64,000 nt of DNA from Paraburkholderia hospita. GTDB lineage: Bacteria; Pseudomonadota; Gammaproteobacteria; Burkholderiales; Burkholderiaceae. The notes beneath the pieces were generated by a model. It saw nothing but the letters and a program-made list of their open reading frames with translations, was not told the origin of the DNA and made no database searches. The stretch lies in NCBI RefSeq assembly GCF_002902965.1, contig NZ_CP026109.1, forward strand, positions 62,001 to 126,000, written 5' to 3'. This document shows, piece by piece, positions 8,879 through 18,216 of the stretch. How positions within the stretch are numbered: the stretch's first letter is position 1; the number at the start of each line of letters is the position of its first letter. A program made the position numbers and the translations under genes.

Positions 8879-9961
8879 ATGAAGGCGCATTTCAAGTATT
8901 CCACGATTCTTGCTGGCGGCTTGCTGGCAGCCGCTACCTCAGCCGCAATGGCTGAAGAGTCCGTATCAGTTCAGCGCCAGGGCGACATTACGACGATGTG
9001 CGGGACCAAGCCGATGGTCGTAGGCCTCTCTGACGGCTACGGTGGCAACACTTGGAGAAAGACCGCCATCGCGGAACTGCAGGACGAAGTCGGTCGCTGC
9101 AAGAATCTGAAGCGTTTCATCTACATGAACGCGAATGGAGACCAGCAGAAGGCAAACTCCGACATCAACAGCATGGTCGCTCAGGGGGTGAATGTCCTCA
9201 TCGTCTACCCGGACTTCGGTGCCGCACAGCTTCCTGCGATGCGCGCGGCGACTCGGGCCGGCGTGACGGTCATCCCGTACATGGCCGAAATCCCGGGCAC
9301 GCCTGGCAAGGACTATGCGGCGAACGTAAGCGCTGACCTCTTGCGTATTGGTGGGGCATGGGCGGACTGGTTTGGCAAAAACCTGAAGAAGGGCAATGTG
9401 GTTTTCCTCGGGGGCATCCCGGGCGCGCCGGCATCTCAGACGTTTCTCGACGGCTTCAAGACACATCTCGCAAAGTATCCAGACCTGAAGTTGGTTCAGA
9501 ACGACTTTGTCGTGACGAACTGGAACCCTATCGATGCGCCAAAAGCAGTTGAAGGGGTTATCGCTAAATACCAGCATATTGATGGCGTGGCAGCCGATTA
9601 CGGCGTAACTGCACTCGCGACCGTCAAGACCTTCCAGCAGGCACATCTGCCGATTCCTGCGATTGCGACGGGCTCGAGCAACAACGAGCTCAGCTGCAAG
9701 TACACGACCATGAAGGCGGCCGGCAAGCCATTCCCGTACTACTCGCTCGATGGCATGACGTCAGTCATCAGGTTCGCGGCGCGCCGCGGAGTCGCGACGT
9801 ATCAGGGAACAACCGATAACGAGCCTCTGAAGGTGTTCCCCTACACGTATGCCGACAGTGGTGCCGGAATCACGCCGCAGTGCGACGCCTCGGCTCCTCC
9901 TGACGCAGACTTCTCGTCGGTGCTGGCTGTGGACAAGCTCAAAGCGGTATTCAAGCAATAG
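8879..9961 (+). CDS. Periplasmic substrate-binding protein of a ribose-type ABC transporter, copy 1
   Basis: 360 residues. The signal peptide is MKAHFKYSTILAGGLLAAATSAAMA, with cleavage expected after AMA. The mature part is a two-lobed periplasmic binding protein (Peripla_BP_4 / RbsB-like): MVVGLSDGYGGNTWR opens lobe 1, INSMVAQGVNVLIVYPD and KKGNVVFLGGIPGA follow. Most positions are identical to the protein at 13580. The ATPase and permeases that would work with it are at 22637-26133. Start support is AAGGAGAGGAGACG directly before the ATG. It leads a three-gene module with a SnoaL-like protein and an Old Yellow Enzyme. The ligand is unlikely to be a simple sugar given those neighbours, but this is inference. 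Confidence 0.9.
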   Translation: MKAHFKYSTILAGGLLAAATSAAMAEESVSVQRQGDITTMCGTKPMVVGLSDGYGGNTWRKTAIAELQDEVGRCKNLKRFIYMNANGDQQKANSDINSMVAQGVNVLIVYPDFGAAQLPAMRAATRAGVTVIPYMAEIPGTPGKDYAANVSADLLRIGGAWADWFGKNLKKGNVVFLGGIPGAPASQTFLDGFKTHLAKYPDLKLVQNDFVVTNWNPIDAPKAVEGVIAKYQHIDGVAADYGVTALATVKTFQQAHLPIPAIATGSSNNELSCKYTTMKAAGKPFPYYSLDGMTSVIRFAARRGVATYQGTTDNEPLKVFPYTYADSGAGITPQCDASAPPDADFSSVLAVDKLKAVFKQ

Positions 9962-10048
9962 TCAAACGGTTTCAACGGCATACATCGTGTAATTGATTGT
10001 ATGCAATGCTTATCGAAATGCAGGTAATTTTTCATACACGAGGAAATG

Positions 10049-10552
10049 ATGGGACACGAATTCAGTCTGGAAGAACGAGTCAAGCGCATCGAAGACATCG
10101 AAGCCATCAAGCAACTGAAGGCGACGTACGCGCGTCATCTCGACGACGGATACAACCCCGAAGGAATCGCCTCCCTCTTCGTTGAAGACGGACTCTGGGT
10201 TATCAAAGGTGTCGGTGGTGAGGCAAAGGGGCGAAGCGGTATCAAGCAGCATTGCCGCAACCTCAAGGAAGGCATCGCTTGGGGACAGCACAACATCTCG
10301 TCGCCCGTCGTCACGCTCAGCGCCGATGGCAAGCGCGCAGACGCGACGTTCTATCTGGTATGTCTGCTTACGATGGCCGCCTCGCCTTCGAAGCCGGAGC
10401 AGGAAGCTTTTGTGCTTGCAGGTAAATACAGTGACACGCTCGTGAAGGTGGGTGACCAGTGGTTCTTCGAAGAAATCACCGGGACTATTGACCAGTCGTC
10501 ACCGTGGACCGAGGGTTGGGTTAAGGCGCCTTTTGTCAAGGAATCGTGGTGA
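10049..10552 (+). CDS. SnoaL-like / NTF2-fold protein, copy 1
   Basis: 167 residues from the second of two adjacent ATGs, which has the better spacing to GAGG. Small cone-shaped NTF2-like fold: an N-terminal helical segment (EDIEAIKQLKATYARHLDDGYNPEGIASLFVEDGLWV), then sheet strands ending FFEEITGTI and the tail SPWTEGWV. The DGYNPEGIASLF segment is typical of SnoaL-like dehydratases, cyclases and isomerases that lack a metal. A closely related paralogue is at 20739. It lies between the binding protein and an OYE. A role as isomerase or dehydratase on a cyclic ketone is inference. Confidence 0.82.
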   Translation: MGHEFSLEERVKRIEDIEAIKQLKATYARHLDDGYNPEGIASLFVEDGLWVIKGVGGEAKGRSGIKQHCRNLKEGIAWGQHNISSPVVTLSADGKRADATFYLVCLLTMAASPSKPEQEAFVLAGKYSDTLVKVGDQWFFEEITGTIDQSSPWTEGWVKAPFVKESW

Positions 10553-10676
10553 CTGGGCCTTAAGGGCATTTTTACAGTGAGCTGCGTCGTTGGCAATGAG
10601 AGACCTTTACAAGGCCTCGCTCACTTGCCGATTCGCGCAGCGTTTTCTTTACCGCAACGTAATCGGTGAGATAGTG

Positions 10677-11813
10677 ATGAGCAAGCTACTGAAAAGCTAC
10701 GATTTGAATGGCACGTTACTGGCCAACCGAGTCCTGATGGCGCCCATGACGCGGTCGCGCGCACGCGATACGGTTCCAGATGCCAGCACCGCGCTGTATT
10801 ATCGCCAACGAGCAGGGGCAGGACTGATAGTTACAGAAGGGTCTCAGATTTCAATCGAAGGAACTGGCTATCTCTTCACACCTGGTATTCACACACCCGA
10901 GCAAATCAAGGGGTGGCAAGAAGTGTCCAAAGGTGTGCATGAGGACGGGGGCAAGATATTCATTCAGATCTGGCACGTCGGCCGCATTTCGCACGTCAGT
11001 CTGCAAGAGAACGGTGCCGCGCCCGTCTCATCGGTGGACGCTCCCGCCAATGGTTACACGTGCTTCGCGTACGATGAGCAAGGGCAACCAGGATCAATAC
11101 CCGTGAGCACACCGCGAGCGTTGACGAAGGAAGACATCGCGCGGGTAACGGAGGACTTCGTCACGGCCGCGAAGAACTCGATGGAAGCGGGATTCGATGG
11201 AATTGAAATTCATGGGGCTAACGGCTATCTGTTCGAGCAGTTCATCAATGCCGGTTGTAACACGCGCACGGATGAATACGGTGGAAGCACGATGAACAGA
11301 CTGCGCTTTGTACTGGACGCCATCGACGCGATGTCCGAAGCTATCGGAAGCAATCGAGTTGGCATCAGATTGGCGCCGTATGGACGCCTTCACGATATGC
11401 ACAGTTTCGACGACGAAGAAAACACCTGGCTCACGTTGGCGCGAAAGCTCAGCGAGAAAAATCTTGCATATGTCCACCTCAGCGACCAGGAGTCGCTGTG
11501 CAACATTGACCCAACAGTGGCTGCCATTCCAAAAGATTTCGTCAGGAAGTTCCGTGACGCTTACACGGGCACGTTGGTGATTGCCGGCTCGCTAACGCAA
11601 GAGACCGCGGAGGAGCTCGTAAATTCCGGAGTTGCCGACTTGGCAGGGTTTGGTCGTCCGTTTATTTCGAACCCGGATCTGGTCGAACGCTTCAGGAACG
11701 GGTGGCCGCTTACACCGTTTGACCCCGCGCTCTTTTACGGCGGAGGGGACGAGGGATATATTGATTATCCTTCGTACCAGGAAAGCGTCGACAACGAGAT
11801 GCAAGCAGGCTAA
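10677..11813 (+). CDS. Old Yellow Enzyme family NADH:flavin oxidoreductase, copy 1
   Basis: 378 residues, started at the ATG at 10677 with GGTGAG 6 nt upstream; an in-frame ATG at 10590 would add a non-homologous head. FMN barrel enzyme that reduces activated C=C bonds of enones. Recognisable parts are NRVLMAPMTRSRA near the N-terminus, QIWHVGRISH (active-site strand), DFVTAAKNSMEAGFDGIEIHGANGYL (the His/Asn pair is seen as HGAN) and DEYGGSTMNRLRF, ending GFGRPFISNPDLVERFRNGW. A paralogue with the same layout is at 21377. A terminator follows at 11833. Confidence 0.93.
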   Translation: MSKLLKSYDLNGTLLANRVLMAPMTRSRARDTVPDASTALYYRQRAGAGLIVTEGSQISIEGTGYLFTPGIHTPEQIKGWQEVSKGVHEDGGKIFIQIWHVGRISHVSLQENGAAPVSSVDAPANGYTCFAYDEQGQPGSIPVSTPRALTKEDIARVTEDFVTAAKNSMEAGFDGIEIHGANGYLFEQFINAGCNTRTDEYGGSTMNRLRFVLDAIDAMSEAIGSNRVGIRLAPYGRLHDMHSFDDEENTWLTLARKLSEKNLAYVHLSDQESLCNIDPTVAAIPKDFVRKFRDAYTGTLVIAGSLTQETAEELVNSGVADLAGFGRPFISNPDLVERFRNGWPLTPFDPALFYGGGDEGYIDYPSYQESVDNEMQAG

Positions 11814-11832
11814 AAGAGCCGCTCGTAGCAAG

Positions 11833-11870
11833 AAGGTCGGATACTCCATCACCGGGTATCCGACCTTTTC
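11833..11870 (+). terminator. Rho-independent terminator after OYE copy 1
   Basis: A perfect 12-bp stem, AAGGTCGGATAC (11833-11844) with GTATCCGACCTT (11856-11867), around an 11-nt loop and followed by TTC. It closes the 8.9-11.8 kb module and may also serve the convergent MFS gene. Confidence 0.85.
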
Positions 11871-11999
11871 GTTTGCAGCGATTGTGGGGAGGACGGAAGA
11901 ACTGTCCGCGGAGGCTCCGTTATGCAGCGTGCGTTTATATCAGCTGTCCCGTGGACGGGACTCGACGATACACAGCGCGTGTTGCTTCTCCGGCCGACT

Positions 12000-13181
12000 T
12001 CAGGTCCGGACCAGCCGATACTGCTGTCGTGATACCAAGACGGAGAAGGTCAGTGCAAGTAAAAGTAGACCGGTAGCCGAAACCAGGAAAACCGGCTGTG
12101 CGGAAAATCGGTCGATAAACCAAGCCGCGCAAAAAACGCCAAGAGACTGACCGAAGAAAAGGAAGCACGAAAAGAGAGACACCGCGGTACCACGGGCACC
12201 TGGTGCCATCTGGGTGGCATGAGTCTGAAGCGTGTTGTGGAGGGCATAAAAGCCGAACCCGGCAATCAGACAGGCTGGAATAGCAAACGGCCAACTGTTT
12301 GCCAATGTGAGTCCGCCGTACGAAACTGTAAGACATGCACCACCTAAGCGTGTGAGGTTCGATTCCCCCAACCGTCGGACGAGCAAGCGCGCACAATGGC
12401 TGTATAGGAGACCACCAACGCCGTACAGCGCCACGATGCCTCCAGCCTTTGACATTGGTAGATTGAAGGCTGTGTGAAGGTAGCTCGGAATAAACGAGAG
12501 GGTGCTGAATGCAAGCGCCCCTTCGATAAATGTCACAACAAGAACCGTTCGAGCCCATGGAATTGACAGCACATCAAACGCACGATGGCCGAAACCTCGG
12601 CCTGTCGTCGCTCCGTTGACCGGCTTGTCGGCGCTCTCTCGTAGTACAAAGAGGCCTGCGAGCAAGGAAATCCCAGCCAACAATGCGAAGGAAATGCGCC
12701 AGTTGAACATGTCAGCGACGAAAGCGCCCAACCATTGGCCCGCGATCATCCCAAATACAGTAGCACCTAGCAGCCGAGCCAGGATTTCCTGACGCCGGTC
12801 GTACGGCACCGTGTCGCCAATCCACGCCATCGTCAGGGGGACAATCCCGGCCGCCGCGGCACCTGATAGCACGCGCGCGATAACCATCTGGTCAAGGTGA
12901 ATAGAAAAAGCAGCCCCAACGTTCCCGATGGTGCATGCCAAAGTGGCAAGTGCGATGACGCGGACCTTGCCAAATCGGTCTCCCAGTGGCCCGAAGAACA
13001 ACTGCATTACGCCGTACGCAAGCGCAAATGCCGAGATAGCCTGCGCCGCAACGCCAGTTGTAACTTCAAACGTCGACCGGAACGATGGCAGTAGCGAGTC
13101 ACACACCCTCATCGATGCCATGCTTGCGAAGCAACACGTGCTCAACAGCCATAAGACTCGCGGTGATAGCCTGCTTTCCAT
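12000..13181 (-). CDS. Major facilitator superfamily transporter 1
   Basis: 393 residues with twelve hydrophobic helices of the drug:H+ antiporter-1 / sugar-efflux layout. The family loop is seen as FGPLGDRFGKVRVIALA between helices 2 and 3. A basic segment splits the two six-helix halves near residues 190-205. No signal peptide; an inner-membrane protein. It is divergent from the second binding-protein gene across 398 bp that holds copy B of the shared element 123 bp before its start. It could export an intermediate or import a substrate; the sequence does not decide. Confidence 0.9.
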   Translation of the reverse strand: MESRLSPRVLWLLSTCCFASMASMRVCDSLLPSFRSTFEVTTGVAAQAISAFALAYGVMQLFFGPLGDRFGKVRVIALATLACTIGNVGAAFSIHLDQMVIARVLSGAAAAGIVPLTMAWIGDTVPYDRRQEILARLLGATVFGMIAGQWLGAFVADMFNWRISFALLAGISLLAGLFVLRESADKPVNGATTGRGFGHRAFDVLSIPWARTVLVVTFIEGALAFSTLSFIPSYLHTAFNLPMSKAGGIVALYGVGGLLYSHCARLLVRRLGESNLTRLGGACLTVSYGGLTLANSWPFAIPACLIAGFGFYALHNTLQTHATQMAPGARGTAVSLFSCFLFFGQSLGVFCAAWFIDRFSAQPVFLVSATGLLLLALTFSVLVSRQQYRLVRT

Positions 13182-13303
13182 GCTCGAACGTCCTGAGTTT
13201 TACATCGAAAGGGAGGGGAGCTCCGGACGAGCGCTTGGGCTATTCGTCTGTGTCTTGCCAGTTCGGAAATCCATGTGGTCGAAGAGTTGTTTTCGACCGT
13301 TTT

Positions 13304-13341
13304 AATTATACATAAGCAAACTGATATGCCATTAGCGAATA
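13304..13341 (-). promoter_or_regulatory. Shared operator, copy B (MFS 1 promoter)
   Basis: The arm AATTATACATAAGCAA (13304-13319) differs from the copy A arm at one of 16 positions. The expected second arm at 13326-13341 is poorly conserved. Read toward the MFS gene, the good arm contains TATAAT. It lies in a divergent gap, so it could also affect the binding-protein gene at 13580, 239 bp away. Confidence 0.65.
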
Positions 13342-13520
13342 ATGGTAAATCAGGAAGCGCAGTGTGCTTTGGACGCATTTGGCCTGCGGCCAAGGCGGGA
13401 CGGGATCCAGCATTGCTCATGCCCCGTTAAATCCGAATAGCTGGACCTATGGCGCGCTGGGGCCATCGAATATGTCGTGCTGAGTCGGGAACGGCTCTTC
13501 CTCCTCTCATATATTGGCTG

Positions 13521-13555
13521 CAAGTCTGATGAAGACGGCTTCATCGAAGGACTTG
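13521..13555. repeat. Strong inverted repeat in the leader of binding protein 2
   Basis: GATGAAG / CTTCATC (13528-13534 and 13539-13545) form a 7-bp hairpin with an ACGG loop, and an outer pair CAAGTC / GACTTG extends the dyad. It lies 25 bp before the start codon, so it could be an operator or an RNA hairpin in the leader. Confidence 0.5.
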
Positions 13556-13579
13556 TGACTCTATAAAGATGAGGAGACG

Positions 13580-14668
13580 ATGAAAAATCTCTATCTGTAC
13601 TCGATGCGCTCGGTTGCCGCTGGTCTGTTTGCAGCATCAGCGTCCATGCCAGTGATGTCCGCCGAATCGGCTTTGGTAACGAAGCAGGGCGATATCAGTT
13701 CTATGTGTGGTACGAAGCCGATGGTCGTCGGACTCTCTGATGGCTATGGTGGCGTCACGTGGCGAAAGACGGCGGCTGCCGAGTTGAAGGATGAAGTCAG
13801 TCGCTGCAAGAACTTCAAGAAGTTCATGTACACGAACGCGAACGGAGACCAACAGAAGGCGAATTCCGACATCAACAGTATGGTCGCGCAAGGCGTCAAC
13901 GTACTTGTTGTCTTCCCGGATTTCGGTGCGGCACAGATTCCCGCCATGCGAGCCGCAACAAAGGCTGGTGTGACAGTAGTCCCTTACCTCGCCAAGATTT
14001 CAGGTAACGCCGGGAAAGACTATACAGCCAATGTGACTGAGGACGTCTACCGGATGGGCCAGGTTTGGGCCGACTGGTACGGCCAAAATCTCAAAAAGGG
14101 AAATGTCGTATTTCTCGGTGGCGCGCCGGGGGCGATGTCGTCGCAGATATTTCTGGACGGATTCAAGACGCAACTTGCGAAGTATCCCGACCTGAAACTG
14201 CTGGACAACAACTTCATCGTAACGAACTGGAATCCGGTTGACGCTCAAAAGGCCGTCTCGGGCCTCATTGCGAAGTATCCGCGCATCGATGGCGTGGCCA
14301 CGGACTACGGCGTGACCGCGCTTGCCACGGTAAAGGCTTTCGAACAGGCGCATCTGGCCATTCCGGCTATTGCGACCAACGCGAGCAACAACGAGTTGAA
14401 CTGCAAGTTCCTTGATATGAAGAAGTCAGGAAAGGCATTTCCGTACTTCTCCCTCGACGGAACAACATCCGTCATCAGGTTTGCTGGACGTCGCGGCGTC
14501 GCCGACTATCAGGGTACCAGGAACGATGAGCCGCTCGCAGCGTTCCCGGTTCCTTACGCCGACAGCGCCAAGGGAATGGACCCGAAGTGTGACCCCTCGG
14601 CTCCGCCCGACGCTGATTTCTCTTCGGCCCTCTCTGTCGAAAAGCTCAAGGCAGTTTTCCAGCAATAG
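13580..14668 (+). CDS. Periplasmic substrate-binding protein of a ribose-type ABC transporter, copy 2
   Basis: 362 residues; the signal peptide ends near SASMPVMSA. Same Peripla_BP_4 fold as the protein at 8879, with long identical stretches (TMVVGL-type opening seen as KPMVVGLSDGYGG, then NANGDQQKANSDINSMVAQG) and the same tail PPDADFSS. The leader CTCTATAAAGATGAGGAGACG resembles that of copy 1. It is followed by GMC, aldehyde dehydrogenase and SDR genes rather than by SnoaL and OYE. Two near-identical binding proteins and one transporter core (22637-26133) suggest related ligands sharing one permease. Confidence 0.9.
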   Translation: MKNLYLYSMRSVAAGLFAASASMPVMSAESALVTKQGDISSMCGTKPMVVGLSDGYGGVTWRKTAAAELKDEVSRCKNFKKFMYTNANGDQQKANSDINSMVAQGVNVLVVFPDFGAAQIPAMRAATKAGVTVVPYLAKISGNAGKDYTANVTEDVYRMGQVWADWYGQNLKKGNVVFLGGAPGAMSSQIFLDGFKTQLAKYPDLKLLDNNFIVTNWNPVDAQKAVSGLIAKYPRIDGVATDYGVTALATVKAFEQAHLAIPAIATNASNNELNCKFLDMKKSGKAFPYFSLDGTTSVIRFAGRRGVADYQGTRNDEPLAAFPVPYADSAKGMDPKCDPSAPPDADFSSALSVEKLKAVFQQ

Positions 14669-14836
14669 ATTCTTCGAGCTGAGTACATCGGCACGCTCAC
14701 GCGATGTTCATCCGTTAATACGGCTGTCGCCGTCGTCGCTAGTCGGGCCGGTTCCGCTACAGACCGGGTGTGAAACATTGCAACGCACAACTCGCGGTGC
14801 TTGAGGCGCTTGCGAACGGAAATATGGAGGCAAGAA

Positions 14837-16480
14837 ATGACTGACTACATCATCATCGGAGCAGGCTCTGCCGGCGCCGTCCTGGCAAATCGACTAAGTG
14901 CCGACCCCAGCGTCAACGTGACGCTGCTAGAAGCGGGCGGCTGGGACAAGAGTCCTTTCATCCATATGCCTGCAGGGTACTTTCGGTTGATGCAGACCGG
15001 CCAGCTTGACTGGGGCTACACCACCGTGCCGCAAAGGCACATGAATAATCGAGAGATGTTCATCCCTCGCGCCAAGAGCATCGGTGGTTGCACTACGGTC
15101 AACGGGATGATTTACACGCGCGGCGACCGGACCGATTATGACCGGTGGCGCGACCTGGGCAACGAAGGTTGGGGCTACGAAGACATTCTCCCGTACTTCA
15201 AAAAGTCGGAGACGTGGTCGGGTGGCGAGACCGACGTTCACGGCGGTAGTGGTCCGTTGAAGACAAGCAGGTTTGGCATCCACAACCCGATTTGTCTCGC
15301 ATTTATTGAGGCGGGAAAGCAGGCTGGGTACAAGTACAACGACGACTTGAACGGAGGCAGCCAGGAAGGCTTCGGCCCGTGCGATAGCACGCTGGCGGAT
15401 GGCGTTCGGTCCAGCGTAGGCCGTTGCTATATCGCACCGATTCGCGACCGAAAAAATTTCACGGCCATCACGGACACCGTCGTTTCACGCATCCTTTTCG
15501 ACGGTGACCGGGCAGTCGGCGTCGAGTATCTGGTCGGTAAGAAGCAAAAGAAGGTGTTTGCCTCGCAGGAAGTCATCCTCTGTGGAGGCGCTTTCAACTC
15601 GCCGCATCTGCTTCAGATTTCCGGGGTGGGCGACCCCAGCCATCTGCAATCCATCGGCGTGCAGACCGTTCACAAGCTCACAGGAGTCGGCCAGAATTTG
15701 CAGGACCATGTCGGATGTGGCCTGAAGCAGAGGATTACGCAACCACTGTCGCTCCTCAAGCACCTCAACATTTTGAACTCGGCTTCGGCGGTCGCCAAGT
15801 ACATGGCGACGAAGACAGGACCCGCAGCCTACCACGGCGTCGAGGCCTTGGCTTTCGTAAAGACTCGTGCGGACGTGGTTGCCCCGGACATTCAGTTCCA
15901 CCTGAATATGGTCATGTACGAAGACCATGGCCGGAAGATTTTCCACGAAGAAGGGGTGATGCCGTACTTCAACATCTCGCGCCCGCAAAGTCGTGGCACG
16001 GTGATGGCTCGCTCCGCAGACCCCTTGGCGTTGCCCGAAATCGACCCGAACTTCTTCGCTGTACCTGATGACATCCGTGTGATGCGTGATGGCCTGCGTA
16101 TCTCGCGTGAGTTGATGAGTCAGAAGGCATTTGACCCGTATCGAGGCGAAGAGTTTGGCCCGGGCAAGGAAGTGACGTCGGACAGGGATTTGGACGAATA
16201 CCTCAAGAACAAGAGCGAAAGCGTCTATCACCCGGTTGGAACTTGCAAGATGGGTTCGGACGAGGACGCCGTGGTCGATTCACGTTTGCGTGTGCGTGGC
16301 CTGCGCGGGCTGCGTGTCGTCGATGCTTCCATCATGCCAACGCTCACGAGTGGCAACACCAACGCGCCGACCATCATGATTGCGGAAAAGGCCGCGGACA
16401 TGATTCTCTTCGACGCCACTGCTAACGGAATTGGCGCCGGCGCGAAGACCAACCAGCAGGTCGAACATCTCGGTATCTAA
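14837..16480 (+). CDS. GMC-family FAD-dependent alcohol dehydrogenase/oxidase
   Basis: 547 residues from the ATG at 14837, with GGAGG 6 nt upstream. The ADP-binding motif IIGAGSAGAVLANRLS is at the extreme N-terminus and ends in LLEAGG. The GMC signature appears as PRAKSIGGCTTVNGMIYTRG. The C-terminal catalytic pair is in SVYHPVGTCKMG (His) and SGNTNAPTIMIAEKAAD (Asn). Closest in pattern to choline dehydrogenase / AlkJ-type enzymes that oxidise primary alcohols to aldehydes and pass electrons to the respiratory chain. The aldehyde dehydrogenase immediately downstream fits a two-step oxidation of an alcohol to an acid. Confidence 0.92.
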   Translation: MTDYIIIGAGSAGAVLANRLSADPSVNVTLLEAGGWDKSPFIHMPAGYFRLMQTGQLDWGYTTVPQRHMNNREMFIPRAKSIGGCTTVNGMIYTRGDRTDYDRWRDLGNEGWGYEDILPYFKKSETWSGGETDVHGGSGPLKTSRFGIHNPICLAFIEAGKQAGYKYNDDLNGGSQEGFGPCDSTLADGVRSSVGRCYIAPIRDRKNFTAITDTVVSRILFDGDRAVGVEYLVGKKQKKVFASQEVILCGGAFNSPHLLQISGVGDPSHLQSIGVQTVHKLTGVGQNLQDHVGCGLKQRITQPLSLLKHLNILNSASAVAKYMATKTGPAAYHGVEALAFVKTRADVVAPDIQFHLNMVMYEDHGRKIFHEEGVMPYFNISRPQSRGTVMARSADPLALPEIDPNFFAVPDDIRVMRDGLRISRELMSQKAFDPYRGEEFGPGKEVTSDRDLDEYLKNKSESVYHPVGTCKMGSDEDAVVDSRLRVRGLRGLRVVDASIMPTLTSGNTNAPTIMIAEKAADMILFDATANGIGAGAKTNQQVEHLGI

Positions 16481-16590
16481 CGCCACGCGCTGCAGCAGGT
16501 TCCGGTAGCGACTCCCTTCAGGGGCGCAATTGGGGCTGTCGCAGCACGCGTTGGCACGGTTCAATGAACAAACAGTCACATGGAAGACTT

Positions 16591-18102
16591 ATGACCTCAT
16601 CAATCGCAGTTTTCGACACTTCCGGACAAATCTCCGAGACCACGAAGCGGTTTCTGGGCAAGAAGCATCGTCTGTTCATCGGTGGTGAGTGGGTTACCGC
16701 GTCGTCTGGCGCGACCCGTGAAGTCCTTGACCCCGCAACCGGCGCCACGATTTCAACGATGGCAAACGGCGACGCCAAGGACGTTGACCTCGCAGTAAAG
16801 GCTGCACGCGAAGCGTTCGAACACGGTCCTTGGCGCAGCATGTCGACGAGCGAGCGCGCGAAGATTATCTGGAATATCGGCGCCCTCATCGACGAGCACG
16901 CCGAGGAACTCGCGCAACTGGAGGTGCTCGATGAAGGCTCGCCGTACAACGTCGTGAAGAATTTCTATGTTCGACTTGGGGCGGAGCACTTCCGCTACTA
17001 CTCGGGTTGGGCGACGAAAATCACTGGAAGTACGGTGCCGGTGAACATGCCGGGCGAATGGCACGCATATACGGTCCGTGAGCCAATTGGCGTAGTGGGA
17101 CAAATCATTCCATGGAATGTACCGCTGCTCATGGCAGCGTGGAAACTGGCGCCGGCTCTGGCGGCAGGTTGTACCATCGTACTCAAGCCGGCCGAAGACA
17201 CACCGTTGACGGCGCTGCGCATCGCCGAGTTGTGTCAGCAGGCTGGCCTGCCGCCCGGTGTGCTGAACGTCGTGACGGGAGATGGTAAAGCAGGCGCTGC
17301 ACTCGTGGAGCATCCGGACGTAGACAAGGTGGCTTTTACTGGGAGCACGGAAACCGGAAAAGCTATCGTTCGTGCCGCAGCAGGAAACCTCAAGCGAGTA
17401 ACACTTGAGCTCGGTGGCAAGAGTCCGGTGTTTGTTTTCCCGGATGCAGATCTTTCCCGTGCGATTCCCGGTGTCGCTGAAGCAGTCCTGCTAAACAGCG
17501 GACAGGCCTGTACAGCAGGCTCGAGACTTTACATCCATGAAGATATCTACGACAAGGTCGTCGTGGGTGTTGCGGAGTACGCTAACTCGCTCAAACTCGG
17601 TCATGGACTCGACCCTTCAACGAATCTGGGCCCGCTAATTTCCGACCGCCAGCTGTCGCGCGTCTCCCAGATTCTTCAGACCGGTATCGACGAAGGTGCA
17701 AAGGTTTTCGCAGGCGGCGGCAGGCCTGAAGGGGCGGGATTTTTCCTCCGGCCAACTGTTCTCACAAATGTGCAGCCAGGGATGGCCATCTATCAGCAGG
17801 AAATCTTTGGCCCTGTTATTTCGGCAATGAAGATGAACAGCGACAATCTCGACGCGCTCGTACGCGAAGCGAATAACACCACTTACGGTCTCGCAGCGAG
17901 CGTCTGGACACGAGACATCAGCCTGGCTCACAAGCTTGCAGCGCGGATTCGCGCGGGCGTCGTCTGGGTTAACAACCATAACCAGACCGACGCGGCACTG
18001 CCGTTTGGTGGATACAAGCAATCTGGATGGGGGCGTGAGATGGGGCTCTGTGGAATTGAGACCTATACCGAGCTCAAATCTGTTGGTGTCTACCTGGGAT
18101 AG
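16591..18102 (+). CDS. NAD(P)-dependent aldehyde dehydrogenase
   Basis: 503 residues from the ATG at 16591, which follows GGAAG at short spacing; an in-frame ATG at 16564 has no ribosome site. Standard ALDH superfamily: PWNVPLLMAAWKLAPALAAG and LKPAEDTPLTAL of the cofactor domain, VAFTGSTETGK, the general-base Glu in LELGGKSP, and the nucleophile Cys in LNSGQACTAGSRLYI. The tail holds ALPFGGYKQSGWGRE. Probably oxidises the aldehyde made by the GMC enzyme 110 bp upstream. Confidence 0.93.
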   Translation: MTSSIAVFDTSGQISETTKRFLGKKHRLFIGGEWVTASSGATREVLDPATGATISTMANGDAKDVDLAVKAAREAFEHGPWRSMSTSERAKIIWNIGALIDEHAEELAQLEVLDEGSPYNVVKNFYVRLGAEHFRYYSGWATKITGSTVPVNMPGEWHAYTVREPIGVVGQIIPWNVPLLMAAWKLAPALAAGCTIVLKPAEDTPLTALRIAELCQQAGLPPGVLNVVTGDGKAGAALVEHPDVDKVAFTGSTETGKAIVRAAAGNLKRVTLELGGKSPVFVFPDADLSRAIPGVAEAVLLNSGQACTAGSRLYIHEDIYDKVVVGVAEYANSLKLGHGLDPSTNLGPLISDRQLSRVSQILQTGIDEGAKVFAGGGRPEGAGFFLRPTVLTNVQPGMAIYQQEIFGPVISAMKMNSDNLDALVREANNTTYGLAASVWTRDISLAHKLAARIRAGVVWVNNHNQTDAALPFGGYKQSGWGREMGLCGIETYTELKSVGVYLG

Positions 18103-18120
18103 AAGCTCGACTGCATCGGT

Positions 18121-18172
18121 TCCTTTGATGTCCGACGGGCTTTTGGCTTCTTCGTTCATCGGCATCAAAGGA
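18121..18172 (+). repeat. Long intercistronic hairpin between aldehyde dehydrogenase and SDR
   Basis: TCCTTTGATG (18121-18130) pairs perfectly with CATCAAAGGA (18163-18172). CCGA (18132-18135) with TCGG (18159-18162) extends the stem to 14 bp past a single bulged T. The loop is 23 nt. No T run follows, so an mRNA stability or processing element is more likely than a terminator. Confidence 0.55.
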
Positions 18173-18216
18173 GGTCTACTGCTCATTAGCTGTGTCGATA
18201 TCCAGGAGACTTGTAG

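Noticed and set aside
8966..9646. 226-codon minus-strand frame opposite binding protein 1
   Set aside because: Shadow; similar mirrored frames appear opposite binding protein 2, as expected from shared codon patterns.
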